Shown piece after piece: positions 18,205 to 30,480 of a DNA stretch of 64,000 nucleotides. The stretch lies in contig CM055111.1 of the NCBI GenBank assembly GCA_029204225.1, forward strand, positions 10,177,000-10,240,999. Direction: 5' to 3'. The notes under the pieces are model-generated. The model searched no databases, was not told where the DNA came from, and saw nothing but the letters and a program-made list of their open reading frames with translations. This stretch comes from Diphasiastrum complanatum. Lineage: Eukaryota; Streptophyta; Lycopodiopsida; Lycopodiales; Lycopodiaceae. A program made the position numbers and the translations under genes. Within the stretch, counting starts at the first letter, position 1. Every line of letters starts with the position of its first letter.

Positions 18205-20394
18205 TATACATACTTTAAGTTCAGAAAGCTTTGATCTAAACTTATCAAACTTTTCTGTAATAAGTGGCTTAGTGAAAATGTCAGCTAGTTGTTGATTCGT
18301 ACTGCAGTGAACAACAATAATTTCATGACTCAACAGCCTCTCACGTATAAAGTGATACTAAATTTCAATGTGTTTGGTTTTCGCATGGAACACTAGATTC
18401 TTTTCTAGCTGAATGCCACTCTGACTATCACTATGTATAGTCGTGGGATTTTTCTGTTTCATGCCAACTTCATCCAAGATTTGCCTCAACCATATAGCTT
18501 CCTGTGTTGCACTACACATTGCCTTATACTTTGCTTATGTGGTGGATAAAGCAACTATACTTTGCTTTTTACTAGACCAGAAAAAGCAACTACTTCTCCA
18601 TAGCCCTTCACACGATCATCATATCCTAGGAATATACACTTTATGTGTTTTAATCAAGCTTACGTCTCTCTTCCTTAGGAATGTGTATAAAGGCCTTACA
18701 TCCAAAGATTCGCAAATGATTCATTATCTTTGGTATGGAAATGGTAGGACTTCTATTTTGAAGATAGACTGTTGTAATGCATGCTTCTAACCAAAAATCT
18801 TTTGGTAGTTTCATCTCAGCTAGCATAGATCTGGCACTTTTCACAATCGTACAATTCTTGCGCTCAGATACACCATTGAGTTCAAGAGTATGAGCTTGCG
18901 TAAATTGTCTTTTGATCCCACATTGATCACAAAGATCATTGAAGTCGTAGACTTGTACTCACCTCCACTATCTGATCTTAAAACTTTGATCTTCCTACTT
19001 GTTTGATTTTTGACCAATGCTTTGAAGCTCTTGGAAGTGGCAAATGCGTCCGATTTTTTCTTCAAGAAGTAAATACACGTCTTGCATGACATATCATCAA
19101 TGAAGATCATGAAATAGAAGGCTTTACCTAATGACATAGTCCTCATAGGCCCGCATAGATCTGTGTGGATCATATCCAAGATGTTATTTGCCCTTGAAAT
19201 ACAACCTTTATTGAACTTCTCTCGATGCTGCTTCCCATACACGCATGACTCGCACATCGTCTTCAAGTGGTCTTCCATCATAGGCAATCCTCTCACCATT
19301 TCCAGTTTCCTCATCAAGCTAAGGCTTCCTAGGTTCAAATGACCAAGCCTTTTATGCCACAGTTTAGTTTGCGATGGAATGGATGAGATAAGTCCATGTT
19401 GCCCCCTAATTGTAGCATTCAACCTATACAATTTAGTGTTGGGCTCCCTTATACCATCCGCAATGAATTGAACTTTTGGTTCACATCCTTCACAAAGCAA
19501 CAATCATGGGCAAATTCTACTTTCAACTTTTGATCAATAATGACACCAACAGAAAGTAGATTTTTCTTCAAACTTGGTACATAAAGTACCTCCTTGATCA
19601 TCCTGCTTTTTTCATCAAGTAGTTGGATGAAAACGGTGCCTATCCCCTTGATCTTGCACACATCACCATTTGCTTGTGAAATAGACATTCCATTATCCAA
19701 CTCTCTCAAGCTACTGAACCAATCTTTGTTACCTGTCATGTGTCTTGTGGTTCTCGAGTCAATGTACCACGCTTGATCATCTTGATTAGATGACAATGTT
19801 GATATGAAGATGCTAGAGTCTTCAATCTCACCTTTGTCAACAAGGTTACCTACTTGCTTTGGTTTTCCCTTGCTTGATTCTGCCAGGAATTTTTGACATT
19901 CGCTCTTCCAATGGCCCTTTTTGCCTTAATGGAAGCATTTGCCCTTCTTCTTGGTCTTGTTGGAAGATCCCTCATCCTCCTGAGTCTTGGTGAATTGCTG
20001 CTTAGACTTTTTCTTGCCCTTGCCTTTGCCTTGCTTTTGGCATGTTGCAAGTGCCTGATCATCAGTGTTTTGATGTCTAGCTTTCACCATTTCTCGTCGT
20101 TGCTCCTCCTACATCAAGATTCCTGTGAGCTCGTCAAAGGTTGGCAATATTTATCTTGATGCTATTCCGCACACAAACATCTGATAAGAGGTTCTGCAAT
20201 GACACACGATGCATTGTGCACCAGGTACACATCACGTATGCGCACACCAATAGAGTGGAGTTCATCCCTCATTGTCTTAATTCTAGTCATGTACATCTGA
20301 ATGTGCTCTCCTTGTTCCATGCGGGCACTATTCAATTTTGACTTCAAAAACATGATTCTTGATGGATTTGATGTCTCGAATTGCTCCTTTAGTA
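18205..20394 (-). pseudogene. Copia gag-protease-integrase-RNase H remnant, RT deleted
   Basis: Gag is read from 20394 downward (KEQFETSNPSRI, then an Arg/Lys-rich zinc-knuckle zone). Protease near 19760 reads WYIDSRTTRHMTG, so the catalytic Asp-Ser/Thr-Gly has Arg in place of Gly. Integrase has the HHCC zinc site (HKRLGH..., CESCVYG) and IHTDLCGPM, then decays near 18840. RNase H near 18420 reads TIHSDSQSGIQ and ends LADIFTKPL. Stops and frameshifts are frequent, so the element cannot be functional. The segment between integrase and RNase H that should hold about 1.5 kb of RT is absent. Confidence 0.82.
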
Positions 20395-20399
20395 CATCC

Positions 20400-21481
20400 T
20401 GTTGGGAGAGAGGGAGGAAGAATAAGTGACGAATACGAACAAGAAACGAACTCAAGCAAGAAGCGAACGAGAAGCGAACTTGAACAAAAAATGTTCGTGC
20501 GCAGCGGAATGAGTTAAATGACTCTCTCCCTAAGCATGACTATTCCTATCAGAATGAGCAGAACTTTAGTGATAGAAATCAAAATCATTCTAGTAGCCAA
20601 ACATTTCAATGGATGAAACGCTAGATGAATAATTTGTTGTGAATTGCAAGACAAATTATCTGTCGCGAATGATTCGCGAAGAGCTAGACTATGCTCGACT
20701 GATAATTAGTCGCAAATTGTTTGCGAAAGACAAGACTAAAACTTGATCGTCTATTACCAGAAAGAGCAGCTAGAAAGATCAGACAAAATGAAGAACAAGC
20801 ATAGCAATATTAACACAGATCTGAATGCAGAACAAAGAGCTGTATCAAATTAAGTATATCATGTATACAAGTTAATAATGCGGCAGAGCACAATACACAA
20901 TAGAGGACGAAACCATGTGCCCTACGAAGCTTATTTCTGTCTGTATGAGGAATAAAGATCTCCTTCTCTTAGTCTCTTCTTAACTCACTTGATCATCTGA
21001 TCATCATCTTTGAATACGCAGATGGTATCCAATATATATACATAATATTACAGGTGTGCAGATGCGAAAGTACAGAGTGGATGTGTTCTCTGTAGGAGAT
21101 CGTGGGTGGCTGCAATCGTTGTCCAATCTTTTAGCGCAACTGCATGGGGTGAAGGTGAAAAGGGTGCAACGTCAGCCAATGCTGAAGTAAACGTTGGTGA
21201 TAACGCAAAAGTGTGTCACTCTTACGGATAGCCTTAGGATAAGATTTACAGGGTGCCTTATCTATTAGGACACCTTTGGCATTCAGTAAGGTAGTGTCCC
21301 CTTTTCGCCTGTCACCATGACCTGTGTAAGAACACAGTGTCACGATTCATTCGCCGTTTCTTCGTCTGTGCGAATTTTCATGTAAAAATGCAGATTGCGT
21401 GACAACATTAGAAAAATATGCAGCATGAATGGAGGCAGATTAAAATTGGGATTTAGGAGAGTAGGGGGAGTAAATCCAACA
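20400..21481 (-). repeat. 3' LTR, 1082 bp
   Basis: A near copy of 22350-23397 and related to 44279-45471. On the plus strand it opens TGTTGGGAGAGAGGGAGGAA, with tandem GAAGCGAAC words, then an array of TCGCGAAT/ATTCGCGA palindromic words at about 20630-20730, and it ends TAAATCCAACA. Confidence 0.92.
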
Positions 21482-21489
21482 CCCCCCCT

Positions 21490-22345
21490 TAATTCGGATC
21501 CGTGAATGCCTTGATCTTCAGATTTAGCAATGCACAAAATCTGCTGTGTGCATTAACACTAAGTGCTTTTGTAAAAATGTCTGCAACCATGTCCTGCGTT
21601 TTGTAGTATGTTAAGCTCACCTCTCTGTTGAGAACCTTGCCCCTAATGTAGTGATATCTTATCTCAATGTGCTTACTCCTAGAATGAAATCTAGGGTTGT
21701 CCGATAAGGCAATAGCAGTTTGGTTATCACAAAACAAAATTTTAGGGCTGTATTGATACAGATTGATGTTTGACAGCAAATTTTCTTAATAGATTGAGAA
21801 GCAACAATATATTCTGCTTCAGTAGAAGAAAGTGCGATAGAGGTTTGCTTACGATTGTTCCACGAAATAGGACCGCCGTTGAAGAAGGATGTAAATTCAG
21901 ATGTGGACTTACGATGGTCTGCATCTCCTCCCCAACTTGCATCAGAATATCCACTGAGCTAATGAAGATTGTCGTTGCTGACATCTCCATAGCAGATGCA
22001 CTGGTCCATGGTAGCGCAAATATATCTCATGATTCCAATAAGAGCCTTCCAATGGATAATTCTAGGATTAGCCATGTATTGGCTGAGTGAGCTGACAACA
22101 AAAGAGATATCTGGCCTTGTACAGACCATTGCGTACATGAGAGATCTGAGTATCGATCAATACAGGTATTCTCTCATCTGCTCCTCTTCATGCTTTGTCT
22201 AGGGACATTGGTCCTTTGACAAATGCAGGCCTGGATCCATCGGTGAGTGAGCTAATTTACAATTCATCAAATTGTATCTATCAAGAACATTATGAAGATA
22301 CCTTTTGATGTAAATCAGTCGATTTGATCTATCTCTGTGGATTGA
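21490..22345 (-). pseudogene. Copia RT C-terminus and RNase H
   Basis: The minus-strand translation starts inside RT (YLHNVLDRYNL near 22290), passes the post-RT linker (TRPDIS.. near 22120) and the RNase H start (SGYSDASWGG near 21960), then ALSSTEAEYIVAS near 21830, and ends MVADIFTKALS near 21570. A frameshift near 21780 separates two frames. It is very close to the RNase H at 45508-46014 and shares the same family of LTRs. The YVDD catalytic motif is not present. Confidence 0.88.
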
Positions 22346-22349
22346 ATTA

Positions 22350-23397
22350 GAGAGGGAGGAAGAATAAGTGACGAACACGAACGCGAAATGAACTCGAACA
22401 AGAAGCGAACGAGAAGCGAACTCGAACAGAAAATGTTCGTGCACAACAAAAAGAGTAAAATGACTCTCTCCCTAAGCATGACTACACCTATCATAATGAA
22501 CAGAGCTTTAGTGAAAGAAATCACAGTCATTCTAGACTACATAGCCAAATATTTAAATGGATGAAGCGCTAGATGAATAATTTGTCGTGAATTGCAAGAC
22601 AAATTATTTGTCACGAATGATTCGCGAAGAGCTAGACTGTGCTCGACTGATAATTAGTCGCGAATTGTTTGTGAAAGACAAGACTAAAAATTGATCATCT
22701 ATTACCAGAAAGAGTAGCTAGAAAGATCAGACAAAATGAAGAACAAGCATAGCAATATTAACACAGATCTGAATGCAGAACAAAGAGCTGTATCAGATTA
22801 AGTCTATCATGTATACAAGTTAATAATGCGGCAGAGCACAATACAATAGTGGACGAAACCGCGTGTCCTATGAAGCTTATTTCTATCTGTAATGAGGAAT
22901 AAAAACCTCTTTCTCTTAGTCCCTTCTTAACTCACTTGATCATCTAATCATCATCTTTGAATATGTAGATGGTATCCAATACATATACATAATATCACAG
23001 GTGTGCAGATGCGAAAGTACAAAGTGGATGTGTTGTCTGTAGGAGATCGTGGGTGGCTGCAACTGCATGGGGTGAAGGTGAAAAGGGTGCGACGTCAACC
23101 AGTGCTGAAGTGAACGTTGGTGATGAGTGCATCACTCTCATAAATAGCCTTAGGATAAGATTTACAGGGCGCCTTATCTGTTAGGTCACCTTTGGCATTC
23201 AATAAGGTAGTGTCCCCTTTTTGCCTGTCACCATGACCTGTGTAAGAACACAGTGTCGCGATTCATTTGCCTTTTCTTCGTTGGTGCGAATTTACGTGTA
23301 AAAATGCAGACTGCGTGACAATGTCAGAAAAATATGCAGCATGAATGGGGGCAGATTAAAATTGGGATTTAGGAGAGTAGGTGGAGTAAATCCAACA
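22350..23397 (-). repeat. 5' LTR, about 1048 bp, inner end truncated
   Basis: Matches 20400-21481 over nearly its whole length, with scattered substitutions and a missing stretch near 23060 (TCGTTGTCCAATCTTTTAGCG present in the other copy). The missing inner terminus marks the deletion that joined LTR to RT. Confidence 0.9.
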
Positions 23398-23532
23398 CAT
23401 CCCATGTCTGTCTGGGTGTAACAGCATCACAAATGTGGGTAATGATGTGATCCTTTACTGACAAGTTGATATAAGTCAAGGCTATTGAAGTAGCTTCAAA
23501 CTTCAATTGTGAAGGGACCCAACTCCAATTTG

Positions 23533-23658
23533 TTCACTATGGCAACCCATGCATGGCCCAGGTTGTCATTGACGGGACGTGTGGCGAGGCCAACTGATCC
23601 TTATCTACTGATAGGACCCACAGTACAATAACACAGTAGTTCTACTTTAATTCTAACT
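23533..23658 (-). repeat. LTR-like end, copy 2
   Basis: The partner of 18027-18167. It is followed on its low-coordinate side by the start of gag coding sequence, with no clear primer-binding site between, so the leader has also been lost or has decayed. Confidence 0.65.
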
Positions 23659-25640
23659 ATACTTATATCCTCCAAGACTCCTCCTCAACCAAGAGTAAAT
23701 TGTGACACCTCAGTAGCCTAATTGAGCCACATTAGCCACACCCCCCCTATGAGTTACTACTAGCATCATGCAAATCCACCATCATGAGTTTTAGGCCTCT
23801 AACCACTAATTATGATTAAATGTTATGAGGGCCCCCAACCCCTCATAATGATAACTAGTTTACAAATTACGGGTCCAGATAGGTAACCTAGTCTATGGGA
23901 CATAAATCGAGGGTCAAAGCTTCATGGACATGACATGCAATTTCTTTTGGGATCTTAATGTAGTTAAAGAACAATCTTTTTGTCGATACAAATACTTCTA
24001 GTTCTAGGAATTATTGTAGCATCTGAAAATAAATTATGTAAGCTTGGATTGAGAGTATTTGTGAAAGTTCTTAGCCAAGTTTTAACTAGTTTATGACCAG
24101 CTTGAATTTCAAAATCTTTAATCTTCCACTAGACCCCACATAGACTTGCATTTGTGAGACAAGGCCAATTTTGTACAATTTTTTGTTTACATTGAGTGTC
24201 TCCATTGTTATGGCATTGAAATCGATGAAGGCGTTGTTGATCTGTGTTTATGCCATCTCTATAGTGCTAGAAACTTTCCATATGGAATTTTTCTTAAAGA
24301 ATTGATTTGATGTGATGAAATCCCCTATTTTGGTCTATACATAATATTCGATATGGGATATTCTCTTTTATACTCTAACTTTCATCAATATGATATCTTG
24401 TCGTTTGGAAAAATCTCTACACATATCACATGTCAACAAAGACTAATTTGTGATGCATGTTTGTGTGGACTAGACACTAAGTAGCATTATCTAATCAAAT
24501 CATCCCCCAAGTAAACAATCGTTGATCAAAACAAATATAGACAAAAACATGAATAGAACACATTCATACCATCGTTATGCTCCAGCTTGAAAATGAAGTT
24601 GTTTCCAAAGGTTGCCACTTTCTAGCCAAAAATAGTGAATGAAGTACTTCTATATAAAAGCAAAAAACAAGTATTTCATGCATGTAGTTTTATGTGGGTT
24701 TTCATGTATGAGCTAGAAGCCTTCCTTTAGAATATCACTAAGATTAGAGCTCAAAATACCATCATTTTGTTATATCCATCGTTATTTTGAGTGGCAAGCT
24801 TCTCATAATACATGATACAATATGCAAGTAAATTGAAATTGAAGCTCTAATAGTTCACATGGTTGAGGCTTTTTTTGTTAACATCCCATATGCTACTACA
24901 ATGGCAAATTATGGACTCTAATCTCACAGATTTGTTGGAGAGTGTGTGATATCTATACATTTGTGACTAAGATACAGTAACTCCTGCAGTCTAGAGCAAC
25001 CTTTGATCATTGTCACTGACTTTTGAGGAGAGTCCTTGCCTTTGCAATTCCAGGACCAAAAAAATGTGAAGCTCTATGTACCAACTCATGACTACCAGAT
25101 ATGGCCAGGACTGTATACTTTTAACTTTTCAGTGAGCTTATGAATATAAAGGTCTTGTTTCGCTTGCCCTTTTCCAGCACATGCAGTACTCCACCGCTTC
25201 ACTTTGATGGAGATATGTGTACCAATAGTTCTCCATGAGTTCGCTGGTTTTTAGCATAATCCACCTCTCCAGACATAACCACACCTTCATCGACAATGGG
25301 TTATGCAAGAAACTTCTATCCTTGCTATGTACATACAAGTCACAGAGAATTGACATCAAGCACATAAAACTCTGCGCTCCAAGTGTTTGAGATTGCTATG
25401 CATCACAGGTTATGAAATTGATGCTCTTGGTACATATACACAAGGTCTATGCAGCTTCACGAATGTGCTTTGCAGCTGCACAAAACGCCAAGGTTGTCAG
25501 AAAATTTATAGTAAGATTTCTTTTGCGAATGCTTCTCTTTGTTGGAATTTATCTGAAGGCTTTATGAAACTTACTATGATAAAATACCCACTCAGTTACT
25601 CAAAGCTTCTACCTGACTACTTCTATTTTTTCTTCTCCAC
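23659..25640. other. Spacer with no recognised gene
   Basis: AT-rich DNA downstream of the DUF569 gene. The frame 25138-25365 on the minus strand is open but I see no family in it. A 3' UTR or an extra 3' exon of the DUF569 gene could lie here. Confidence 0.45.
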
Positions 25641-25648
25641 ATGTACTC

Positions 25649-26608
25649 TTACTTTTTGGCAGCTATTGTGGAAGTAGAGAAAGTCTTGCCCTCACAATTA
25701 CCTGGTGAAGATGCTTTTACAACAATAAGGTGCACTGGTGAATTGCTAGGTGGGAGTTCTAGCCGTAATGGAAAGAGCTCATTGTTGATTGGGCTGCGAC
25801 CACACACGATGATGTCTTCTCGAGTCTCTAATTTATCTTTTAGCGTACTGTTTAGTTTCATCAAGCTTTGTCCCTTAAATAGGAAGCTGAGAGACATTCC
25901 AGGACTCGAATACTCTTGATCATCTTCCATCAAAGTAAAATGAATAAGTCTGCCATCTGGTACTGCTGATGTCCTGAAAGTTAGTGGCTGCATATTGAAC
26001 AATTATAGCCGGTGTTAAACATTTGAGCTCAAACAATAGGTTGTCTGTTTGTAAAATCGAAGACGAGCACAAAAGATCAATTCAAAATTAAAAAGATTTC
26101 TTACTTCTAGTTCTGGGGGAAATGGTGAAACAGGGACACTTTTTTTTAAAGTCTCCACAACCTCAACTTCCCACAGAATCCAATCTGTAGTTTTCGATCT
26201 AACAGGAACGTCATGAGTAACTGAATTCTTCCAAGGTCGGACTCCGCCATTGGCACGTAAAAAGTTTCCATGACGCGTCTTTAGCTTGATCCAATTTCCC
26301 TCACTTATAGGTTCCCATTCAACAGAAGAATCTGTTTTACATCGAGAACACTGTAGTACCTTTCTCCCAGTCATTCCAAGTAAGAAGGGAGTCTTTGAGG
26401 CAGTCAAATAAGTGTTAAAACGGGTTTTTAATCTAATGATGGGCTGTTGCTCAACTGACTTGTCTTTGACAATCTCAACTATCCAGATTGCTGAGTCGCT
26501 ATTAGCACGTCGATTTTGTGAAATCGAGATATGATCCTCTTCTGCGCATAAGTATTTGCCATGGTGACATCGAAGGTGAATGGTCTTTGCCCCAAAAAAG
26601 TGTTCCAT
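25649..26608 (-). CDS. DUF569 / fascin-like beta-trefoil protein, two exons
   Basis: Plant DUF569 proteins are fascin-like beta-trefoils often annotated as actin cross-linking; their molecular role is poorly known. Exon 1 is 26608-26105. I chose the ATG at 26608 because family members start MEHFF/MEFF-like, although the frame is open 81 bases further upstream. The beta-trefoil runs through about residue 150: AKTIHLRCHHGKYLCAEED, FLLGMTGRKV, SVEWEP, NFLRANGG, then the strongly conserved NSVTHDVP and DWILWEVEVVE. The donor is GTAAG at 26104; the acceptor is ATGCAG before 25987. Exon 2 carries the usual C-terminal domain (SLSFLFKGQSLMKLN, DIIVCGRSPIN, LPPSNSPVHLIVVK). It reads to a stop at 25649, but a GT at 25702-25701 (after SSPG) could splice to a further exon I cannot see. 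Many relatives carry two trefoils; this one has one. Confidence 0.87.
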
Positions 26609-27367
26609 TGTTTTTTTTTCTGTTTTTCCATTCAAAGATATAAGCTGTTGAGTTTTAGCAATGAAGCATTTTTTTTTTAAGTTTTGCATAACAGACGATA
26701 TCTCAATTTGTAGTTAGTCTCAGTAAATACAACGTCTTTGCCTTATATACTTCATACAAAGCAATCTAATCGCCATGAGCAACAACACAATAGAGCAGTT
26801 TGAGAACGCCATTACTTATCACAAATCTGTCTTTGAGTTTCTTTTGAGATCACCAGATCAATCCTTACTAATGCAACACAGACGTGACAATGAGCCAGTT
26901 AATTTAGCCCTCAAAACTTAACTGAAGGTCATAAGGCGAAGAGAGCATTATAAGGTTTGCTTGACCCATAGTAACAACATTCCATACTTGTCTAAATCAG
27001 GAAGAAATAACAAGATACACACCTTGATCAATGCGATTTGTTGCTCTTTAGTGATCCTTCAAGCTGCAGCTCAAGATCACAAAACAATCGTGCCCAGATG
27101 CAATGCGCCAGTGCCACAAGCTGGTTGTGGATGATAGATTGGTCAACCTAACTTGTTGATGGGAGCCAAGGCCACAGCATTTTATAGAAGTTTTCCAATT
27201 TTCCTGAGACATAAGATTTGTTGCAGTAGAATAATGCAAAATATCAGAGTATATAGCTGTTAATTAGCTGCATGATCATGAGCTACATTTATTTATTCAT
27301 AAACCCACTGATCAAATGGTGATATCTCCTTAGCTACCGTGACATCTTGGATACGATCCAAGCTCTG

Positions 27368-27370
<3 letters not shown>
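26609..27370. other. Upstream region of the DUF569 gene
   Basis: On the minus strand this lies 5' of the DUF569 start. A TATATA word is not well placed, though ATATAAG (rc of CTTATAT) occurs at about 26741-26748, roughly 135 bases before the chosen ATG, and could serve as a TATA box. No other gene is seen; the frame at 27048-27239 is unrecognised. Confidence 0.4.

Positions 27371-27371
<1 letters not shown>

Positions 27372-27446
<75 letters not shown>
27372..27446. repeat. (GA)n microsatellite, about 75 bp
   Basis: A clean GA run followed 50 bases later by an AT dinucleotide run. No coding role. Confidence 0.97.
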
Positions 27447-27447
<1 letters not shown>

Positions 27448-27492
27448 ATTCACCAAAAATATACTTCCATGAATACAAAGATCTTTCAAAGA

Positions 27493-27496
<4 letters not shown>

Positions 27497-27531
<35 letters not shown>
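27497..27531. repeat. (TA)n microsatellite
   Basis: A TA dinucleotide run directly after ATATATG, close to the (GA)n tract. Confidence 0.93.
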
Positions 27532-27532
<1 letters not shown>

Positions 27533-30480
27533 CTTTTCATAAGCAAGGGTCAAATACGTGATTTGAGACTTCTTCCAAATATAGACTTAACATCTTATAT
27601 CTCCTAAAACATAGAATGTCATGTTTTGACTCTAATAGATTAGGACTATAGTGTGTTTTAACTATCTCAATAGTAGATCTTTTTTTCTTTTTTTGCATTA
27701 GTCTTGAATTTTTTTGTTTTTTTGTTTTGCATGCATGATTAAGCAACTAGACGTGGTGGTTAAATGCAACGTATATATAACCTGGCAATGCCATTTACGA
27801 AGCTAAGCTCGTACGTACGTAATGGTCGAGAATTGAGCCTACACCTTTCTAGTGGCAGTCAACAACTCTACGCATACACCCCACTGCGATGGACTTATTC
27901 TTGAATCTCAAATATGATGAAGTGTTAAAATATGCAGATTGCCTATAGATTAGGTAGAACTTTGGAGTACATCCATCTCATCAGTGAGTTTTGTTTTTTT
28001 GGGAGGTTTGATTCTCAAATGCTCTTATGATGTGGATGATGCTAAAGCCCAATTGGCTCAACATTTTTTTTCTCAAGGAAGTAACTTAGACTAATGGACT
28101 TAAAAAAAAGTACAAGGCCTATTAGTCAAAAGGCTTTTAAGAAGCTACTTAAAAGCAAAGAACAATCTCAATTTTCAAAAGAGAAGATGTCCTACACAAT
28201 TATTATGAGCAAAAGCCAAAGAAAAAAGACAACACAATTAAACACAAAAAATATTGTCTTGGATATCCCTCTTTTTGTGTTTATATCTAAAAGATGGGAG
28301 GATTGACCTTTTGTGAGTAAATATGTGTTGATTCACCAAGTATTTTTGGGGAAAAAAAAAACCCTTCATAATGACAATCACTATATTTAGAAAGATTTAG
28401 AATGCAAACAAGAAGTGCCTCATGTGCAAATTTGATGTTTCATTCATTGTTTCTATCTTATGTGAAAACTAAATGTCATATTTGGATCAAACACCCTATT
28501 CTATTAGTATCTGGATTGGGATCTAGATGACTACCAAGATTGGCGAGATATTCGTCATAACTTGTTACAATTGATTGTGTTTGCACCAAAAATTTAGCTC
28601 TTTGTCATCATATGTACAAGCATTGGCATGATTCATGGGCCATAGATGTCGTGGAGCCCACACACAAAAAAACAAAAAGGCATTGCATGTTTGTTGTTGT
28701 ATGGAGACCACTAATGGCCAATCATGATAGAATTTCATATAGCAATTTTCAAAATAAAAGTATATTGCTAAGAGGAGAGTGCATTGTTTTGAGGACATGA
28801 TCTTTGTTATGAATTCAATGTAAAATGAATGCCATGCTAGATGGAAAACAATGTTCATGTATATTGTCATCTTTTTTTATATGGCTATCATGCGTTGTTA
28901 GTACAAAATCTTGAAACTAATGGCAAATAAACTAAAGAAATTAAATGTTTTATGAGATCCAAATAAACTAAAGAAATTTAATGTTTTATGAGATTCAAAT
29001 GAAATAGATTTTTTTTTTGTAATCTTATATTGCACAAATATTGACATAATCCAAATGTAGCATCAGACTAATATCACAACAAGGTTATAACATCCTCCTA
29101 ACAATTAGAAATGAGTGATTATCACAATGACCACTTTAATCGATGGAAAATATCACCCATCTCACATTTTTAATACTCGCAAAATGTTCATGCTTTGAGA
29201 GGTGGGTAGTGACTTCTAATTGAATCCATGTGATTAGAGAGATTCTTTTAGTTGTTGTTTAGTGGCATCCAAACTTTCTTGTGTTCCTATTGATGCATAT
29301 TTTCGTAGAAGTAGGACCTAGGTGTCAATGTTGCTACATCATCAAGCAACATGCTATACAAAGAGGTAGATGTAAGTTGCAACTCACTTTTGACAATTAT
29401 AAAATTAGGATTATGCTTGTGTCACAAATTCTCTTCTTGATACATAATCAATATGGCTTTATATTGATGGTTTGTGCTATTTAGAAAAATGCACATATGG
29501 TTTAAAGAGCATATGTAAACTTAGCAAATAATTTTATTAGGAATGTTATCAATATGAAGAACTACTTGTGTGAATAAGGACAAGAATTTTGGGTGAATGA
29601 AATCCAAAGAATTTCAATTTTTTAACTGAATTTTTATCTCTTTTACACAAATGGATTACAAGTGGATGATTGATAGTCGATGTCACTTGTACTAAAATAT
29701 TTTATGATCAGAAGAAATTCCTAGCTACAATAGAGCGGGACCTTTCTGGAAAACATCTCTTGACATTTCATTGTCTTTAGATATTTTTATATCATCTCTT
29801 TTGACAACTTTTATAAAAGCTATGTTAATTTCTGTGAAAGGGAGGGTGAAGTGATAGGACTGATTCTATCTTCAAATCCATCAGTTGCATAGTTTTGGAA
29901 AAATCTAGAGTACGTTGCAGAAGTGGAAGTTTTTGGAAGTAATAGAGATTTCTCTAAGGATTATGAAGAACAATCTAGAAGTAGATGTGATTTGGAATTT
30001 CAATCATTATTCATATGTGTAAGTAGTATTGGAAAAAATCATAGCAATTCATATTGATCAAAATTAATAATCCCAATCATATTGTGAATTGGAGCTAGAT
30101 GGGATAATTTTTTATTATAACAATGAATCATGAATGTCTATATAGAATCAACCTAATTTTAGTATGAGTACTAGGATTTGTGTGTGGTTGATTGTGTTAA
30201 TAGAAGAAATCTTATTATTAGAGATAAGTTGGGTTGGAAAATTTGTGAGAGTGAATTTGTTTTTTGTCTCAAAAATTTCTCAGATATGTTATTTACTCTT
30301 GTCGAGTACGACTTTTGTTGAGATATCTTAGTTACAAAGTTCTTAGTTAAATGTATGAACAACACATTGCATATTAGGGAAGAATCTACCACATACAAAT
30401 ACAGTTATATACAGGATTATAGTGAGATTATTTTTATATAATCTTGTTGATTTTACTATGTATATATGGTTATTGGGTTT
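27532..30480. other. Spacer with no recognised gene
   Basis: About 3 kb of AT-rich sequence with short frames only. It includes a 36 bp tandem duplication. The part near 29550-29830 has scraps that could be from a copia gag/protease zone, but they are too degraded to call. Confidence 0.4.
28925..28996. repeat. Tandem duplication, 36 bp x 2
   Basis: Two adjacent units starting AAATAAACTAAAGAAAT that differ at two positions. Confidence 0.92.

Larger units (their letters stand above)
20400..23397 (-). mobile_element. Nested copia deletion derivative with two LTRs
   Basis: The insertion is bounded by 5 bp direct repeats CATCC (20395-20399 and 23398-23402) and has TGTTGG..CCAACA termini. It is read on the minus strand: 5' LTR 23397-22350, then only about 870 bp of internal sequence, then 3' LTR 21481-20400. 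The internal part encodes just the end of RT and RNase H, followed by a polypurine tract (AAGGGGGGG on the minus strand, 21482-21490). The inner end of the 5' LTR lacks its last 8 or so bases and joins RT directly, so the primer-binding site, gag, protease, integrase and RT catalytic core were lost in one deletion. Confidence 0.9.
18027..23658 (-). mobile_element. Minus-strand copia element lacking RT, with a nested insertion
   Basis: A copia element reads from high to low coordinates: LTR-like end (23533-23658), gag N-terminal part (about 23403-23530), nested element (20400-23397), rest of gag with zinc knuckle (20394-19850), protease, integrase (19503 to about 18600), RNase H (about 18600-18210), LTR-like end (18027-18167). 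The nested insertion splits gag between residues reading VTPRQTW and DVLKEQFETSN. RT is missing; integrase runs straight into RNase H near 18570-18600. The two LTR-like ends share about 130 bp, with a 16-base gap in the right copy. Confidence 0.8.
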
